From the NCBI RefSeq assembly GCF_014191355.1, contig NZ_JACHWM010000017.1:1-64000 (forward strand): 64,000 nucleotides of DNA, given 5' to 3'. Positions 11,514 through 19,111 of this stretch are shown here, in pieces (positions within the stretch are counted from its first letter, which is position 1; every line of letters begins with the position of its first letter). The stretch comes from Methylobacterium sp. R2-1. GTDB taxonomy: Bacteria; Pseudomonadota; Alphaproteobacteria; Rhizobiales; Beijerinckiaceae. The position numbers were made by a program, and so were the translations under genes. The notes beneath the pieces are model-generated. The model was given only the letters and a program-made list of their open reading frames with translations. It was not told the origin of the DNA and ran no database searches.

Positions 11514-12206
11514 TCAGGCGCGATACTTGCCGCTGCGCTTCACGACCACACGGGCGCCAACGGGGACGCGCTCGTAAAGATCAACGATGTCCTCGTTGAG
11601 CATGCGCACACAGCCCGAGGACATCTGCTCGCCGATGCTCCAGGGCTCATTGGTGCCGTGAATGCGGAAGAGCGTGTCACGGTTGCCATTGTAGAGATAG
11701 AGCGCACGCGCGCCGAGCGGATTGTCGACGCCACCCTTGCGCGAGCGCTCGATGCCCGGGTTGAGCGAGACCATCGTGGTGGTCGGGCTCCAATCCGGCC
11801 AGACTCCCTTGCGGCCGACCCGCGCGTCGCCCTTCCACGAGAAGCCGGCCTTGCCCACGCCGACGCCGTATTGCAGCGCCGTGCCGCCCTCCTGCACCAG
11901 AGCGAGCTGACGCTTGTCGATATCGACGACGATCGTTCCCGGCGCTTCGGGACCGCTATAGGCGACCTCCTGACGGCGATATTTTGGGTCGATCCGCGAA
12001 CGGTCGACCAGCGGCACGTCGAACGGCTTGTCGGGCATCGTACCGATGTACCAGGCCGCATCGTCATCGCCGCCGGCCATCGGGCCCGGCTTGGAAGACT
12101 GGCAGGCCGCAAGCGGAACGAGGCAGAACACCGCGAGCATCACGCGGCGGATCGCCGCCCGAGTGGTGACGGGCGCGGCCGTGCCGGCGGTCTTGGGGGC
12201 TGCCAT
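11514..12206 (-). CDS. L,D-transpeptidase (ErfK/YbiS/YcfS/YnhG family) lipoprotein
   Basis: The 230-residue product begins with a lipoprotein signal peptide: a basic stretch, then MLAVFCLVPLAAC, with the lipobox cysteine at about residue 35. A YkuD catalytic domain follows, with HGTNEPWSIGEQMSSGCVRM near residues 180-199, containing the catalytic His and Cys. These enzymes make 3-3 cross-links in peptidoglycan or attach lipoproteins to it. ATG 12206 was chosen because AGGAG precedes it at good spacing; an upstream start at 12254 is less likely. Confidence 0.9.
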   Translation of the reverse strand: MAAPKTAGTAAPVTTRAAIRRVMLAVFCLVPLAACQSSKPGPMAGGDDDAAWYIGTMPDKPFDVPLVDRSRIDPKYRRQEVAYSGPEAPGTIVVDIDKRQLALVQEGGTALQYGVGVGKAGFSWKGDARVGRKGVWPDWSPTTTMVSLNPGIERSRKGGVDNPLGARALYLYNGNRDTLFRIHGTNEPWSIGEQMSSGCVRMLNEDIVDLYERVPVGARVVVKRSGKYRA

Positions 12207-12394
12207 AGCGGCTCCTGTCACCGCCGCTGGCGGCGGGTTAGCGTTGCAGAACATCCGCCATGACTACCCGCCTCAGGCTCGAACGGGTGTGACTTCGGGG
12301 CCGCATCGAGCGAGGAACGTTGCCGTGAGGCGGCCTCGCCCAGCGCGCTGGCCGCGTTATCTGCAGCACAAAATCGCGTGAGCCGGAGGGAAGG

Positions 12395-12838
12395 ATGCCG
12401 GAGACCGAGACCCAAAGCGTCGAGGAAGTGGGTGTCGTCGTCACGACACTCGCGCCGGCGATCCACCTCGACCATTGCGTCATCCACGTCTCCGACTGGG
12501 AGCGCTCGACCGCGTTCTATCGGGACGTGCTGCAGGCCGAAGTGATCCCGTTCGGCAAGGGCGTGGTGTTTCGCTTCGGCGGCGTCCAGCTCAACGTGCA
12601 CGGTCCCGGCCAGATCGGTACGCCGCGTGCCCGCCAACCGGTCATGCCCGGCGGCAGCGATCTCTGCTTCCGCTGGTCGGGCACGATCGAGGAGGCGGCG
12701 GCACATTTGGCCGCTCATGGCGTTGCGGTCGAGTTGGGACCCGTCGAACGCAACGGTGCGGCGGGCCAGGGCGTGAGCGTCTACTTCCGCGACCCGGACG
12801 GCTCGCTGATGGAGTTCATTACCTATCCGACGCCGTGA
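12395..12838 (+). CDS. VOC-superfamily (glyoxalase/bleomycin-resistance-like) protein
   Basis: The 147-residue product has the paired beta-alpha-beta-beta-beta layout of the vicinal-oxygen-chelate fold. It begins LDHCVIHVSDWERSTAFYRD near residue 24 and ends with GVSVYFRDPDGSLMEFITY, which supplies the expected metal-binding His and Glu positions. GGAGGGAAGG immediately upstream is a strong ribosome site. VOC members include dioxygenases, lyases and resistance proteins, and nothing here identifies the substrate. It is divergent from the L,D-transpeptidase. Confidence 0.85.
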   Translation: MPETETQSVEEVGVVVTTLAPAIHLDHCVIHVSDWERSTAFYRDVLQAEVIPFGKGVVFRFGGVQLNVHGPGQIGTPRARQPVMPGGSDLCFRWSGTIEEAAAHLAAHGVAVELGPVERNGAAGQGVSVYFRDPDGSLMEFITYPTP

Positions 12839-12927
12839 TCCTCAGTTCGGACCGCCGATCAAGCCGGTTGCAGTTCGTCCACGAGGTGTCGCCCGCCTGG
12901 ATCGGACCGGCGCGAACGCTACCCCTG

Positions 12928-13377
12928 TCAGGCGTTGCCGACTTGCTCAGCCAGTCTCTGATTGGTCTGCTCAAGACGTAGAGCGAGTTCACGCATGACG
13001 GCGATGCTGATCTGCGGAAACTGCGCGAGCAACTCGATGAACACGTCGCGGTCGATCCGCAGAGCCGTGGTCGCGGTGTCGGCGATCACGGTCGCCGAGC
13101 GTGGCTGGTCGGCCAGAATGCCCATCTCGCCGACGAGCGCGTTGGGGCCGAGCAGCGCGAGGCGCACGGGGCCGAACGGCCCGTCGATGGAGACCGCGGC
13201 AGCCCCTTCGAGGATGAGATAGGCCGCATCCGCTGTCTCTCCGCGCGCGAAGAAGGCTTGTCCCGCCTCGAAATGCACCCGCTCGCTGGTGAAAGCGAGA
13301 AGCTTGAGGCGAGACGGCTCGACCTCACGAAACAACGGCACCTGCCGTAGGGACATCACCTCGGTGTCGAGGGTCAT
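12928..13377 (-). CDS. Stand-alone cyclic-nucleotide-binding-domain protein
   Basis: The 149-residue product is a single cNMP-binding (Crp-like) domain: the beta-roll from FREVEPSRLKLLAFTSERVH, and the phosphate-binding cassette region GEMGILADQPRSATVIADT near residues 98-116. There is no C-terminal helix-turn-helix, so it is not a complete Crp/Fnr regulator. It may sense a ligand or regulate a partner. An upstream extension to 13659 is open but has no similarity; ATG 13377 matches the domain start. Confidence 0.8.
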   Translation of the reverse strand: MTLDTEVMSLRQVPLFREVEPSRLKLLAFTSERVHFEAGQAFFARGETADAAYLILEGAAAVSIDGPFGPVRLALLGPNALVGEMGILADQPRSATVIADTATTALRIDRDVFIELLAQFPQISIAVMRELALRLEQTNQRLAEQVGNA

Positions 13378-13561
13378 GGACACACTCCGATGCGCCTGAA
13401 CGGCGGCAGGCGGAAAGGCCCGCGGGTAGACGTACCGGCGGACCGTGTCAAAGCCACCGTACCTTCGAGCCTCTAGGGCGAAGCAGACAATCTCCGGCGA
13501 GAACGCTGCCTCTCCCACGCGCTTGAAGCACGCTCGACGCCTCGGAACGATAATGCCGTCG

Positions 13562-13798
13562 TCACGCGTCTCGACGCGTCGACAGTCCGAGTTCACCTGA
13601 GTCAGGCGGGCTGCGCTTGGCGCTGGCATTCGGCTGCGGAGAATCGAAGGGCTCCTCATGCGTCGTCGGCGTCAAACTGTCCTCCGGCGCCGGCATTTCC
13701 GGCAGCGGCGTCCGATTGGGTTCAGGAAGGCCGGAGCCCGCCGACGTGGCGGCGGACTTGGCCGCAAGCGAAGGCTTCACCATGTATCGGTTCGTCAT
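13562..13798 (-). CDS. Hypothetical 78-aa proline/serine-rich protein
   Basis: I do not recognise this protein. It has a short basic N-terminus and is then rich in Pro, Ser, Glu and Thr, with no membrane helix or cysteine, so it is probably disordered. Support for coding is a good ribosome site (GAGGAG, 5 bp before ATG 13798) and a position in the gap between the cyclic-nucleotide-binding gene and the KGG stress gene. A frame on the opposite strand (13617-13868) overlaps it but lacks a ribosome site. Confidence 0.5.
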   Translation of the reverse strand: MTNRYMVKPSLAAKSAATSAGSGLPEPNRTPLPEMPAPEDSLTPTTHEEPFDSPQPNASAKRSPPDSGELGLSTRRDA

Positions 13799-13928
13799 CC
13801 CGGCTCCTCATGGGTCTGGACCGGCCTGTGGAGACCTGTTCACAACCTTGCGTCATGCGCTGGCGTGAGCAGGGCTAACGTCTGGACGAAACACGGGTTT
13901 CCCCAAGCGCGGCCAATGATACAGCCAA

Positions 13929-13953
13929 GGAACAATCGAAAGGGACGACGGTT
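13929..13953 (+). promoter_or_regulatory. Sigma-EcfG-type promoter (variant -10) before KGG gene
   Basis: GGAAC at 13929-13933, a 16-nt spacer, then GGTT at 13950-13953. The -35 matches the general-stress sigma consensus and the invariant GTT is correctly spaced; the first -10 base is G rather than C. It lies 36 bp before the start codon of a stress-family protein. Confidence 0.65.
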
Positions 13954-13989
13954 GAGGAGGGTGTGAAGAGTTTGCCTGAGGAGGCGCTG

Positions 13990-14178
13990 ATGGCATCTGG
14001 TAATTCCACCTCGAAGCGAGGTTTCGCTTCCATGAATATCGAACGGCAGCGCGAGATCGCCAGTAAGGGTGGTCGGTCGGTGCCGGCTGAGAAGCGATCC
14101 TTCTCGCAAGATCGTGAGCTCGCCTCGTCCGCCGGCCGCAAGGGTGGTCAGTCGACGGGCCGCACGGGCGAGGCTTAA
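13990..14178 (+). CDS. KGG-repeat stress-induced protein, 62 aa
   Basis: The product is small, hydrophilic and glycine/lysine/arginine-rich, with repeats of the con-10/GsiB type: GFASMNIERQREIASKGGRS and later SSAGRKGGQSTG. Such KGG-repeat proteins accumulate under general stress or starvation and are thought to be disordered, hydrophilin-like protectants. GAGGAGG lies 5 bp before ATG 13990. The EcfG-type promoter at 13929 fits general stress control. Confidence 0.85.
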   Translation: MASGNSTSKRGFASMNIERQREIASKGGRSVPAEKRSFSQDRELASSAGRKGGQSTGRTGEA

Positions 14179-14298
14179 ATCGGCCGAGGCGGTTCCGGGC
14201 GCGTTGCACGCGTTCGACCGCCCGGCCCCCCTCACAAAACAGAAATATATTTCTAACTACGGGCGCCGCGGGCGTCTGTTTCTTTTTCCGGCGGACTT

Positions 14299-14772
14299 TC
14301 AACCAGCGGCATCGGCGCGGGCCAGTTCGCGCCATTTGACGACGAGCTCTTCGAAATCGCGGAGATCAGCCTCACCGAGCCGGCCCAATGTGCGCGTGAC
14401 ATAGGCCGCCTGCGCGGCGATCCCTCGGGCTGCGACCTGGGCACCCGCGGTGGTGAGATGAAGCGCGTGGGAGCGGCGATCGCCGGGAATCGAACGGCGC
14501 TCGACCAGCCCGGCCTCGACGAGACGATCGATCAGGCCCGACACGTTGCCTTTCGTGACGTAGAGCCGCGCGGCCAGTTCCTGCTGCGTCAGTCCTTCCT
14601 GCTCGCTCAAGGTCGACAGCACGTCGAATTGCGGGATCGAAAGGCCGAGTTCCCGCAGTTCCGCGGCAACGGCGGCCGTAACGCGCCGGCTGAGACGGAT
14701 GAAGCGAAACCAGACCCGCAAGGGGTCGCTGGGTTCGGCCTTCGAAGCGGGACGGGCTTGACGCTCGGACAT
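14299..14772 (-). CDS. MarR-family transcriptional regulator
   Basis: The 157-residue product has a winged helix-turn-helix flanked by dimerisation helices: IPQFDVLSTLSEQEGLTQQE near residue 47, recognition helix VTKGNVSGLIDRLVEAGLVE, and a wing SIPGDRRSHALHLT. MarR proteins usually repress neighbouring genes until a small phenolic or oxidant ligand binds. The neighbours do not reveal a target. Upstream codons to 14880 are open, but ATG 14772 gives the normal family length. Confidence 0.85.
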   Translation of the reverse strand: MSERQARPASKAEPSDPLRVWFRFIRLSRRVTAAVAAELRELGLSIPQFDVLSTLSEQEGLTQQELAARLYVTKGNVSGLIDRLVEAGLVERRSIPGDRRSHALHLTTAGAQVAARGIAAQAAYVTRTLGRLGEADLRDFEELVVKWRELARADAAG

Positions 14773-14894
14773 GTCCGTCCAGCTTGTAGCAGAGGGATGT
14801 CCGCCGGGCAGCCGAGTGGCGCGGCTCACCCCCAACCTGTAGACTGCTCGGCAGTTTATCCACGCTTCACATCCCTTCATCCGTTTCCGGTGTC

Positions 14895-15674
14895 ATGCGT
14901 CGTCAGCTTCTCGATGAACCGGTGACGCGGGCCGGCCGCTACGCGCGGACGCTCGCCCTGTTCTCCCTGATCGTCACCGCCATGGCGGTATTGATCGTGC
15001 GCAGCCCCTCGGCCGAGCCGGCGCCAGCGCTCGCCGTGCTCGGGAGCGGGATCGCCCTCTCCGTCGTCGCGGTGGCGCTCGCCCTGTTCGCAATGGTGCG
15101 GGTCTGGCGCGAAGGCGCGGGCGGTCTCGGGGCGGCCATCGGCGGCCTGTTCCTCGCGAGCCTCGTCCTCGCCTATCCGGCCTATGCGGCGCTCAAGGGC
15201 GTGCGCCTGCCGGCGCTCACCGATGTGTCGACGGACACCGAGCGCCCGCCCGCCTTTTCACGCTCACGCCTTGCCTTCGCTGCCCGCGACGGCCGCTACC
15301 CGCCCGAACCCGGGTCGGCAACGCGCGAAGCGCAGCGTGCGGCCTATCCGCAGATCGCGCCGCTGACCCTCGACGTGGAGGCCGACGAGGCGTTCGAACT
15401 GGCGCGCAAGGCGGCCGTGAATCGCAAGTGGCAGATCATCGAGGCGATCCGGCCCGGCGGACGGATCGGCAACGGTCGCATCGAGGCGGTGGCCCATACA
15501 CGGATTCTGAACCTGCCGGCCGACATCACCGTGCGGGTGCATCCGCGGGCCGACGGCGCCCGCATCGACGTGCGCTCCGCATCCCGGATCGGCGACCGCG
15601 ACTTCGGCGACAATGCCGATCGAATCCGCTCCTACCTGGACGAGGTCGCCAACCTCGCTATCGCACTCAAGTAG
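14895..15674 (+). CDS. DUF1499 membrane protein
   Basis: The 259-residue product has two to three N-terminal transmembrane helices (about residues 18-35, 45-67 and 78-99). A C-terminal DUF1499 domain follows from about residue 125, with YPQIAPLTLDVEADEAFELA and a conserved region IGDRDFGDNADRIRSYLDE at the end. The family has no established biochemical role. It is divergent from the MarR gene, whose product might control it. Confidence 0.85.
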   Translation: MRRQLLDEPVTRAGRYARTLALFSLIVTAMAVLIVRSPSAEPAPALAVLGSGIALSVVAVALALFAMVRVWREGAGGLGAAIGGLFLASLVLAYPAYAALKGVRLPALTDVSTDTERPPAFSRSRLAFAARDGRYPPEPGSATREAQRAAYPQIAPLTLDVEADEAFELARKAAVNRKWQIIEAIRPGGRIGNGRIEAVAHTRILNLPADITVRVHPRADGARIDVRSASRIGDRDFGDNADRIRSYLDEVANLAIALK

Positions 15675-15685
15675 CCGCGCTGTCC

Positions 15686-16618
15686 TCAAGCGGGCCGGAA
15701 CGTTCCAGCGAGCAGCGGCGGGCCATCGGTCACGGCGAGGCCCCGCTCCACCAGATCCTCGAGATGGGCGAAGACGGACAGCGCCGCCGCACCGCGCAGG
15801 TGCGGGGCGAGGCCCTGATAGACGGTGCGGACGATGGCCGCGATGTCGCGGTCGCCCGCGTCCAGCCGGGCGCGGATCGCCGCCTCCCGTTGGCGGCGAT
15901 GGGCGGCGAGTCCGCGCACGAAGCGTCGCGGATCGCGCACCGGTCCGCCATGGCCCGGCCAGTACAGTGTCTCGCTCCGCTCTCGCAGGCGCTCCAGCGA
16001 ATCCATGTAGGCCCGCATCGACCCGTCGGGCGGCGCGACGATGGAGGTCGACCAAGCCATGACGTGATCGCCGGAGAACAGCACGTTCTCCTCAGGCAGG
16101 GCGAAGGCGAGATGGTTCATGGTGTGGCCGGGGGTCGCCAACGCGGTCAGGGTCCATCCTTCGCCGGTCAGGCTCTCCCCATCCTCCAGTTCCCGGTCGG
16201 GCCGGTGCTCGCGGTCTGCGCTGGCATCGAGGGCGGGCAGCTCGTTCTCGGCGAGCCGCCGCGCGGCCCTGTGCGGGCCGCAGCCTACGATCGGCGCGCC
16301 CGTGCGTGCTTGCAGCAGGCGGGCGCCGGGAGAATGGTCGCGGTGGGTGTGAGTCACGACGATGGCCTCGACGTGCTCGCCGTCGAGCGAGGCCAACAGC
16401 CCGTCGATGTGCTCGGCCTCAGCCGGCCCCGGATCGATCACGGCGACACGGCCGCGCCCGACCACGTAGCTGCAGGTCCCACTCGCGGTGAAGGGGCCGC
16501 CATTGGGGCAGATCCGCCGGCGCACGAGCGGGCTCATCGTCTCAGTCCGCCCGGGCGCGGGAAGAGCGCTCTCGAAGCTGGGGGAGGGGGCCTGCGCGTC
16601 CGTGGACGGTTCACTCAT
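15686..16618 (-). CDS. Metallo-beta-lactamase-fold hydrolase
   Basis: The 310-residue product has the metal-binding motif THTHRDHSPGARLL near residue 90, the later histidine in ATPGHTMNHLAFALPEENV and the aspartate in FSGDHVMAW, so both zinc sites look complete. A C-terminal winged-helix-like region is typical of the LACTB2-like subgroup, which includes RNases and thioesterases. It is convergent with the DUF1499 gene, 11 bp away. The start at ATG 16618 omits an unsupported 20-codon extension. Confidence 0.85.
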   Translation of the reverse strand: MSEPSTDAQAPSPSFESALPAPGRTETMSPLVRRRICPNGGPFTASGTCSYVVGRGRVAVIDPGPAEAEHIDGLLASLDGEHVEAIVVTHTHRDHSPGARLLQARTGAPIVGCGPHRAARRLAENELPALDASADREHRPDRELEDGESLTGEGWTLTALATPGHTMNHLAFALPEENVLFSGDHVMAWSTSIVAPPDGSMRAYMDSLERLRERSETLYWPGHGGPVRDPRRFVRGLAAHRRQREAAIRARLDAGDRDIAAIVRTVYQGLAPHLRGAAALSVFAHLEDLVERGLAVTDGPPLLAGTFRPA

Positions 16619-16708
16619 GACGACGGCTTCAAACGACGACGGTGCCGCTCGCCTACGACAGCCCGGCGCATTCTCCAACTCGTGCGCCCGCCTGCCGGAA
16701 AGAGGCGA

Positions 16709-17731
16709 TCATTGCCTGAACGGCGAGGGCGACACGACGCGGACCTGCGCGAAGCCTTCACCCCGTGAGACGACCGGCGCGAAACCTGCGGAGGCCATCT
16801 CGATCCGCGGCTTCATGTTCTGCGCATCGGCGACGCGCAGGCGGCGGGATCCGGATTTCGTCGCGCGTAGCACCTCCTGAAACGCCACACTCGCCGCGTC
16901 GCGATGCAGGGCTCCGACCCGTTCTTCGATGGCGCCACAGCCGCGTTGGCTCAAGGCCGCGACCCGATAATCGACGAGCGTGGGTCCTGCCCGAGAGAGA
17001 CCCGCGACGACATCGGCTCCCTCCTCCGAGGCGACCACGTCGCCTGGACGCAAGGTTCGGTCATCGGCCAACGGCATCAACGGACCGGCGATACCTGACG
17101 GTTGGCATGAGCAGCTTTCGACGCGCGTGCGGCGGTAGAGATTGGCCGAGGCGGTGCGCAGATAGGGGCGGCCGTCGAGACCGACCGATTGCTCAAGCTC
17201 CGGCCGCCCCGTTGCCAGGGTGAACAGCTCGGTCTGCGCGCCGGGGCAGGCGGCCGCGCAGGCCGCTGCATGAACGGGAAGATCCGCCCGTGCATGCAGG
17301 CGGCCCAGGGGAAACACGTATCCGTCGCAGCGGCGCACGCAGACGGTCCGTGTCCCTGACACGAAGGAGGTCGGGGCGACGGCTCGCTCCCGCCGGCTGG
17401 GCTGCACCGGGCGCGCATCGAGACGCGGCGTCCGCTGCACGAAGCGATATCCGGCGACGCGTCGCGTGTCGGGCAGCGATGCGTAACGACGAGGCGCCTT
17501 CGGCATTGGCTTCGCGACCGGTACGGGGCTCGCGCCACCGAAGATCGTCTCGAACAGACCGTTCAGCAGGCCGCGCTCGGCGGCCCGCACCATCGTCGTG
17601 GCACTCGTCATGCCGACGCCAATCAGCAAGCCGATGAGCGCGGTCGTGATGAGGCGTCGGCGCAGCGCCAAAACCGGATAGGAGGTGCCACTCGTCGCCC
17701 ATGCTCCGGGCGCACGCTTGCCGAAACCCAT
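16709..17731 (-). CDS. DUF2865 domain protein
   Basis: The 340-residue product has a membrane anchor or uncleaved signal at about residues 27-50, a basic linker, then the DUF2865 core VCVRRCDGYVFPLG near residue 131. Paired cysteines in AACAAACPGAQTELF follow, so disulfides in the periplasm are likely. The family is widespread in Rhizobiales without a known function; envelope localisation is inferred. It is separated by 90 bp from the metallo-hydrolase in the same direction. Confidence 0.8.
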   Translation of the reverse strand: MGFGKRAPGAWATSGTSYPVLALRRRLITTALIGLLIGVGMTSATTMVRAAERGLLNGLFETIFGGASPVPVAKPMPKAPRRYASLPDTRRVAGYRFVQRTPRLDARPVQPSRRERAVAPTSFVSGTRTVCVRRCDGYVFPLGRLHARADLPVHAAACAAACPGAQTELFTLATGRPELEQSVGLDGRPYLRTASANLYRRTRVESCSCQPSGIAGPLMPLADDRTLRPGDVVASEEGADVVAGLSRAGPTLVDYRVAALSQRGCGAIEERVGALHRDAASVAFQEVLRATKSGSRRLRVADAQNMKPRIEMASAGFAPVVSRGEGFAQVRVVSPSPFRQ

Positions 17732-18084
17732 CCCCGCCGCCCCCGTCGCTCCGGCGCGTACGACGAGTCCGCCATCGAAGCTGGACCGGTCGAACGTATC
17801 GCCTGGGCGTCAGCTAGGCCGCCGATCATGGCGATGACAATTTCGGAAGACCACGCAGAAATGGCCAAACGCCTCCCATTCGAACCAGCGAAATGGCTTT
17901 TCCCTGCTCAAAATACTGAGGGATCGGCACAGTCCGTTGGGCACGACGCTGCGTGATCTGCTGCGGCCGATAGCAAATCTGTGGAAAGGTCGATGCAACG
18001 AAAAAGCGCCGCCCAAAGGGACGGCGCTCGATGTGATTGCCTCGCAGCGATCGAAGAGAGACAATGGAACGGCGGCTACCTGCC
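17732..18084. other. Intergenic region with a leftward terminator
   Basis: These 350 bp lie between the DUF2865 start and the stop of the 48-aa gene. The only structure I can support is the minus-strand terminator at 18001-18028. The part from 17820 to 17930 is lower in GC and may hold the DUF2865 promoter, but no clear elements were found. Confidence 0.5.
18001..18028 (-). terminator. Intrinsic terminator of the 48-aa gene
   Basis: Read leftwards: AGCGCCGTCCC, loop TTT, GGGCGGCGCT, then a run of five T. The stem has ten pairs with one bulged T. It closes a short unit that starts at the promoter at 18316-18291. Confidence 0.85.
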
Positions 18085-18231
18085 TCAACGGCGGCGAGCG
18101 GATTTCACACGAACCGGAATGGGCTGAAGAACCGGCTGCGGCGAGAGCGCCGACAAGAGCCGGGCTGCCGCTTCCAAGGCGGCTTTCGCCTGCGCGATCG
18201 CCGGAATTAAGAGCTTTTTCTGTGCGGGCAC
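18085..18231 (-). CDS. Small basic helical protein, 48 aa, in a stress-promoter unit
   Basis: I do not recognise the family. The GTG at 18231 is preceded by AAGGAGG with 8 bp spacing. The product has a basic start, an alanine-rich amphipathic helix (about residues 9-29), a proline-rich hinge and a basic tail ending SARRR, which could bind nucleic acid or membrane. Longer reading frames start upstream of the predicted promoter and are excluded. The gene has its own EcfG-type promoter 60 bp upstream and its own terminator, so it is a complete unit of about 280 nt. Confidence 0.6.
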   Translation of the reverse strand: MPAQKKLLIPAIAQAKAALEAAARLLSALSPQPVLQPIPVRVKSARRR

Positions 18232-18290
18232 GCCAGAGGCCTCCTTCACATCATCACGTCTGGTCGTCGTCTTGCAGTGAGATGGTGACG

Positions 18291-18316
18291 AACGGCCGGA
18301 TTTGCCAGTCGGTTCC
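18291..18316 (-). promoter_or_regulatory. Sigma-EcfG promoter for the 48-aa gene
   Basis: Read leftwards: GGAAC (18316-18312), 17-nt spacer, CGTT (18294-18291). It is an exact consensus match, about 60 bp upstream of the GTG start, and back-to-back with the DUF1328 promoter. Confidence 0.8.
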
Positions 18317-18378
18317 GAGAGTCGGCGACGGTCGCACGCGGTTCGTAATAAACTCTTCACGGCGTCGGCATCGCAAAA

Positions 18379-18404
18379 GGAACTTGCGACGAAAACTTGG
18401 CGTT
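18379..18404 (+). promoter_or_regulatory. Sigma-EcfG promoter for the DUF1328 gene
   Basis: GGAAC at 18379-18383, 17-nt spacer, CGTT at 18401-18404. It is an exact match 56 bp before the DUF1328 start codon. Confidence 0.8.
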
Positions 18405-18460
18405 ATTGCTTCCAAGAGGCGGCGGCACGGGCCGCGCCAGTCGTTAGAAGGAAGTTCGAC

Positions 18461-18637
18461 ATGCTCGGGTGGGCTGTTACGTTCCTGGTGGTTGCCCTCG
18501 TTGCGGCCCTGCTGGGCTTCGGCGGCATCGCTGGCACGGCCATGGAGGCCGCCAAGCTCGTGTTTTTCGTCGCGATCGTTCTGTTCGCGATTTCGGCGGT
18601 GATTGGCCTGATGCGCGGTCGCTCGCCGACTTTGTAA
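18461..18637 (+). CDS. DUF1328 (YtjA-like) small membrane protein, 58 aa
   Basis: The product starts MLGWAVTFLVVALVAALLGF and has two transmembrane helices separated by GGIAGTAMEAAK, the exact layout of the DUF1328/YtjA family. Members are often stress-induced; their role is unknown. AGAAGGAAG upstream of ATG 18461 is a good ribosome site. The consensus EcfG promoter upstream places it in the general stress regulon. Confidence 0.92.
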   Translation: MLGWAVTFLVVALVAALLGFGGIAGTAMEAAKLVFFVAIVLFAISAVIGLMRGRSPTL

Positions 18638-18652
18638 CGATCGTCTGACAAG

Positions 18653-18682
18653 CGAGCCGCACCCGACACCGGGAGCGGCTCG
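18653..18682. terminator. Hairpin between DUF1328 and nepR
   Basis: CGAGCCGC at 18653-18660 pairs with GCGGCTCG at 18675-18682 in the short gap between two convergent genes. No T-run follows on either strand, so termination activity is uncertain. Confidence 0.4.
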
Positions 18683-18710
18683 AACCGTTCGAGAAAACGA
18701 GACGGACGAG

Positions 18711-18932
18711 TCAGGGGCCGGCCGGCTCATCCGATATCGGTCTGTCATCCTCAAGGCGCGCGATCAGATCTCGGAAACGGTCCGGAATCGGCTGTTGCAC
18801 AACGGAATCGTACATCGCGCGCAGATGGTTTCCGATGCGCCTCTGCGTCTGGTCATTGAAACCGTTCTCGCCACGCAATCGAGTGGGCCGGTCCCCGGTC
18901 GGGCACGCGCCGGCCGGCTCGTCCTCGTTCAT
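18711..18932 (-). CDS. nepR: NepR anti-sigma factor
   Basis: NepR binds and inhibits the general-stress sigma factor EcfG. Phosphorylated PhyR sequesters NepR and frees the sigma factor. The 73-residue product has the core helix-loop-helix signature: IGNHLRAMYDSVVQQPIPDR at about residues 33-52, then FRDLIARLE. The ends are charged and disordered, as usual. It is divergent from phyR and has its own EcfG-type promoter, giving negative feedback. ATG 18932 is used; a start at 18959 is possible. No ecfG gene is adjacent. Confidence 0.93.
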   Translation of the reverse strand: MNEDEPAGACPTGDRPTRLRGENGFNDQTQRRIGNHLRAMYDSVVQQPIPDRFRDLIARLEDDRPISDEPAGP

Positions 18933-19006
18933 GCTTTCACGATCCCCTTGGCGCCACATCTGCCGCGATTGTCTTGCAGCTTGACATGAGTCATGGCTGC
19001 AGCAGC

Positions 19007-19031
19007 AACGCGGCCATGCGGCGTGGGTTCC
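19007..19031 (-). promoter_or_regulatory. Sigma-EcfG promoter for nepR
   Basis: Read leftwards: GGAAC (19031-19027), 16-nt spacer, CGTT (19010-19007). It is an exact match about 75 bp before the nepR start. Its -35 box lies only 10 bp from the -35 of the phyR promoter, so the two may compete for polymerase. Confidence 0.85.
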
Positions 19032-19041
19032 GCATGGGCCA

Positions 19042-19066
19042 GGAACGGACGTCGAGCCCCCGCGTT
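19042..19066 (+). promoter_or_regulatory. Sigma-EcfG promoter for phyR
   Basis: GGAAC at 19042-19046, 16-nt spacer, CGTT at 19063-19066. It is an exact match 45 bp before the phyR start codon, consistent with autoregulation of the stress pathway. Confidence 0.88.
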
Positions 19067-19111
19067 AGGGGCGCATCGATAAACGAAGAGCGAAGAGGCT
19101 CAGGGGAACTC

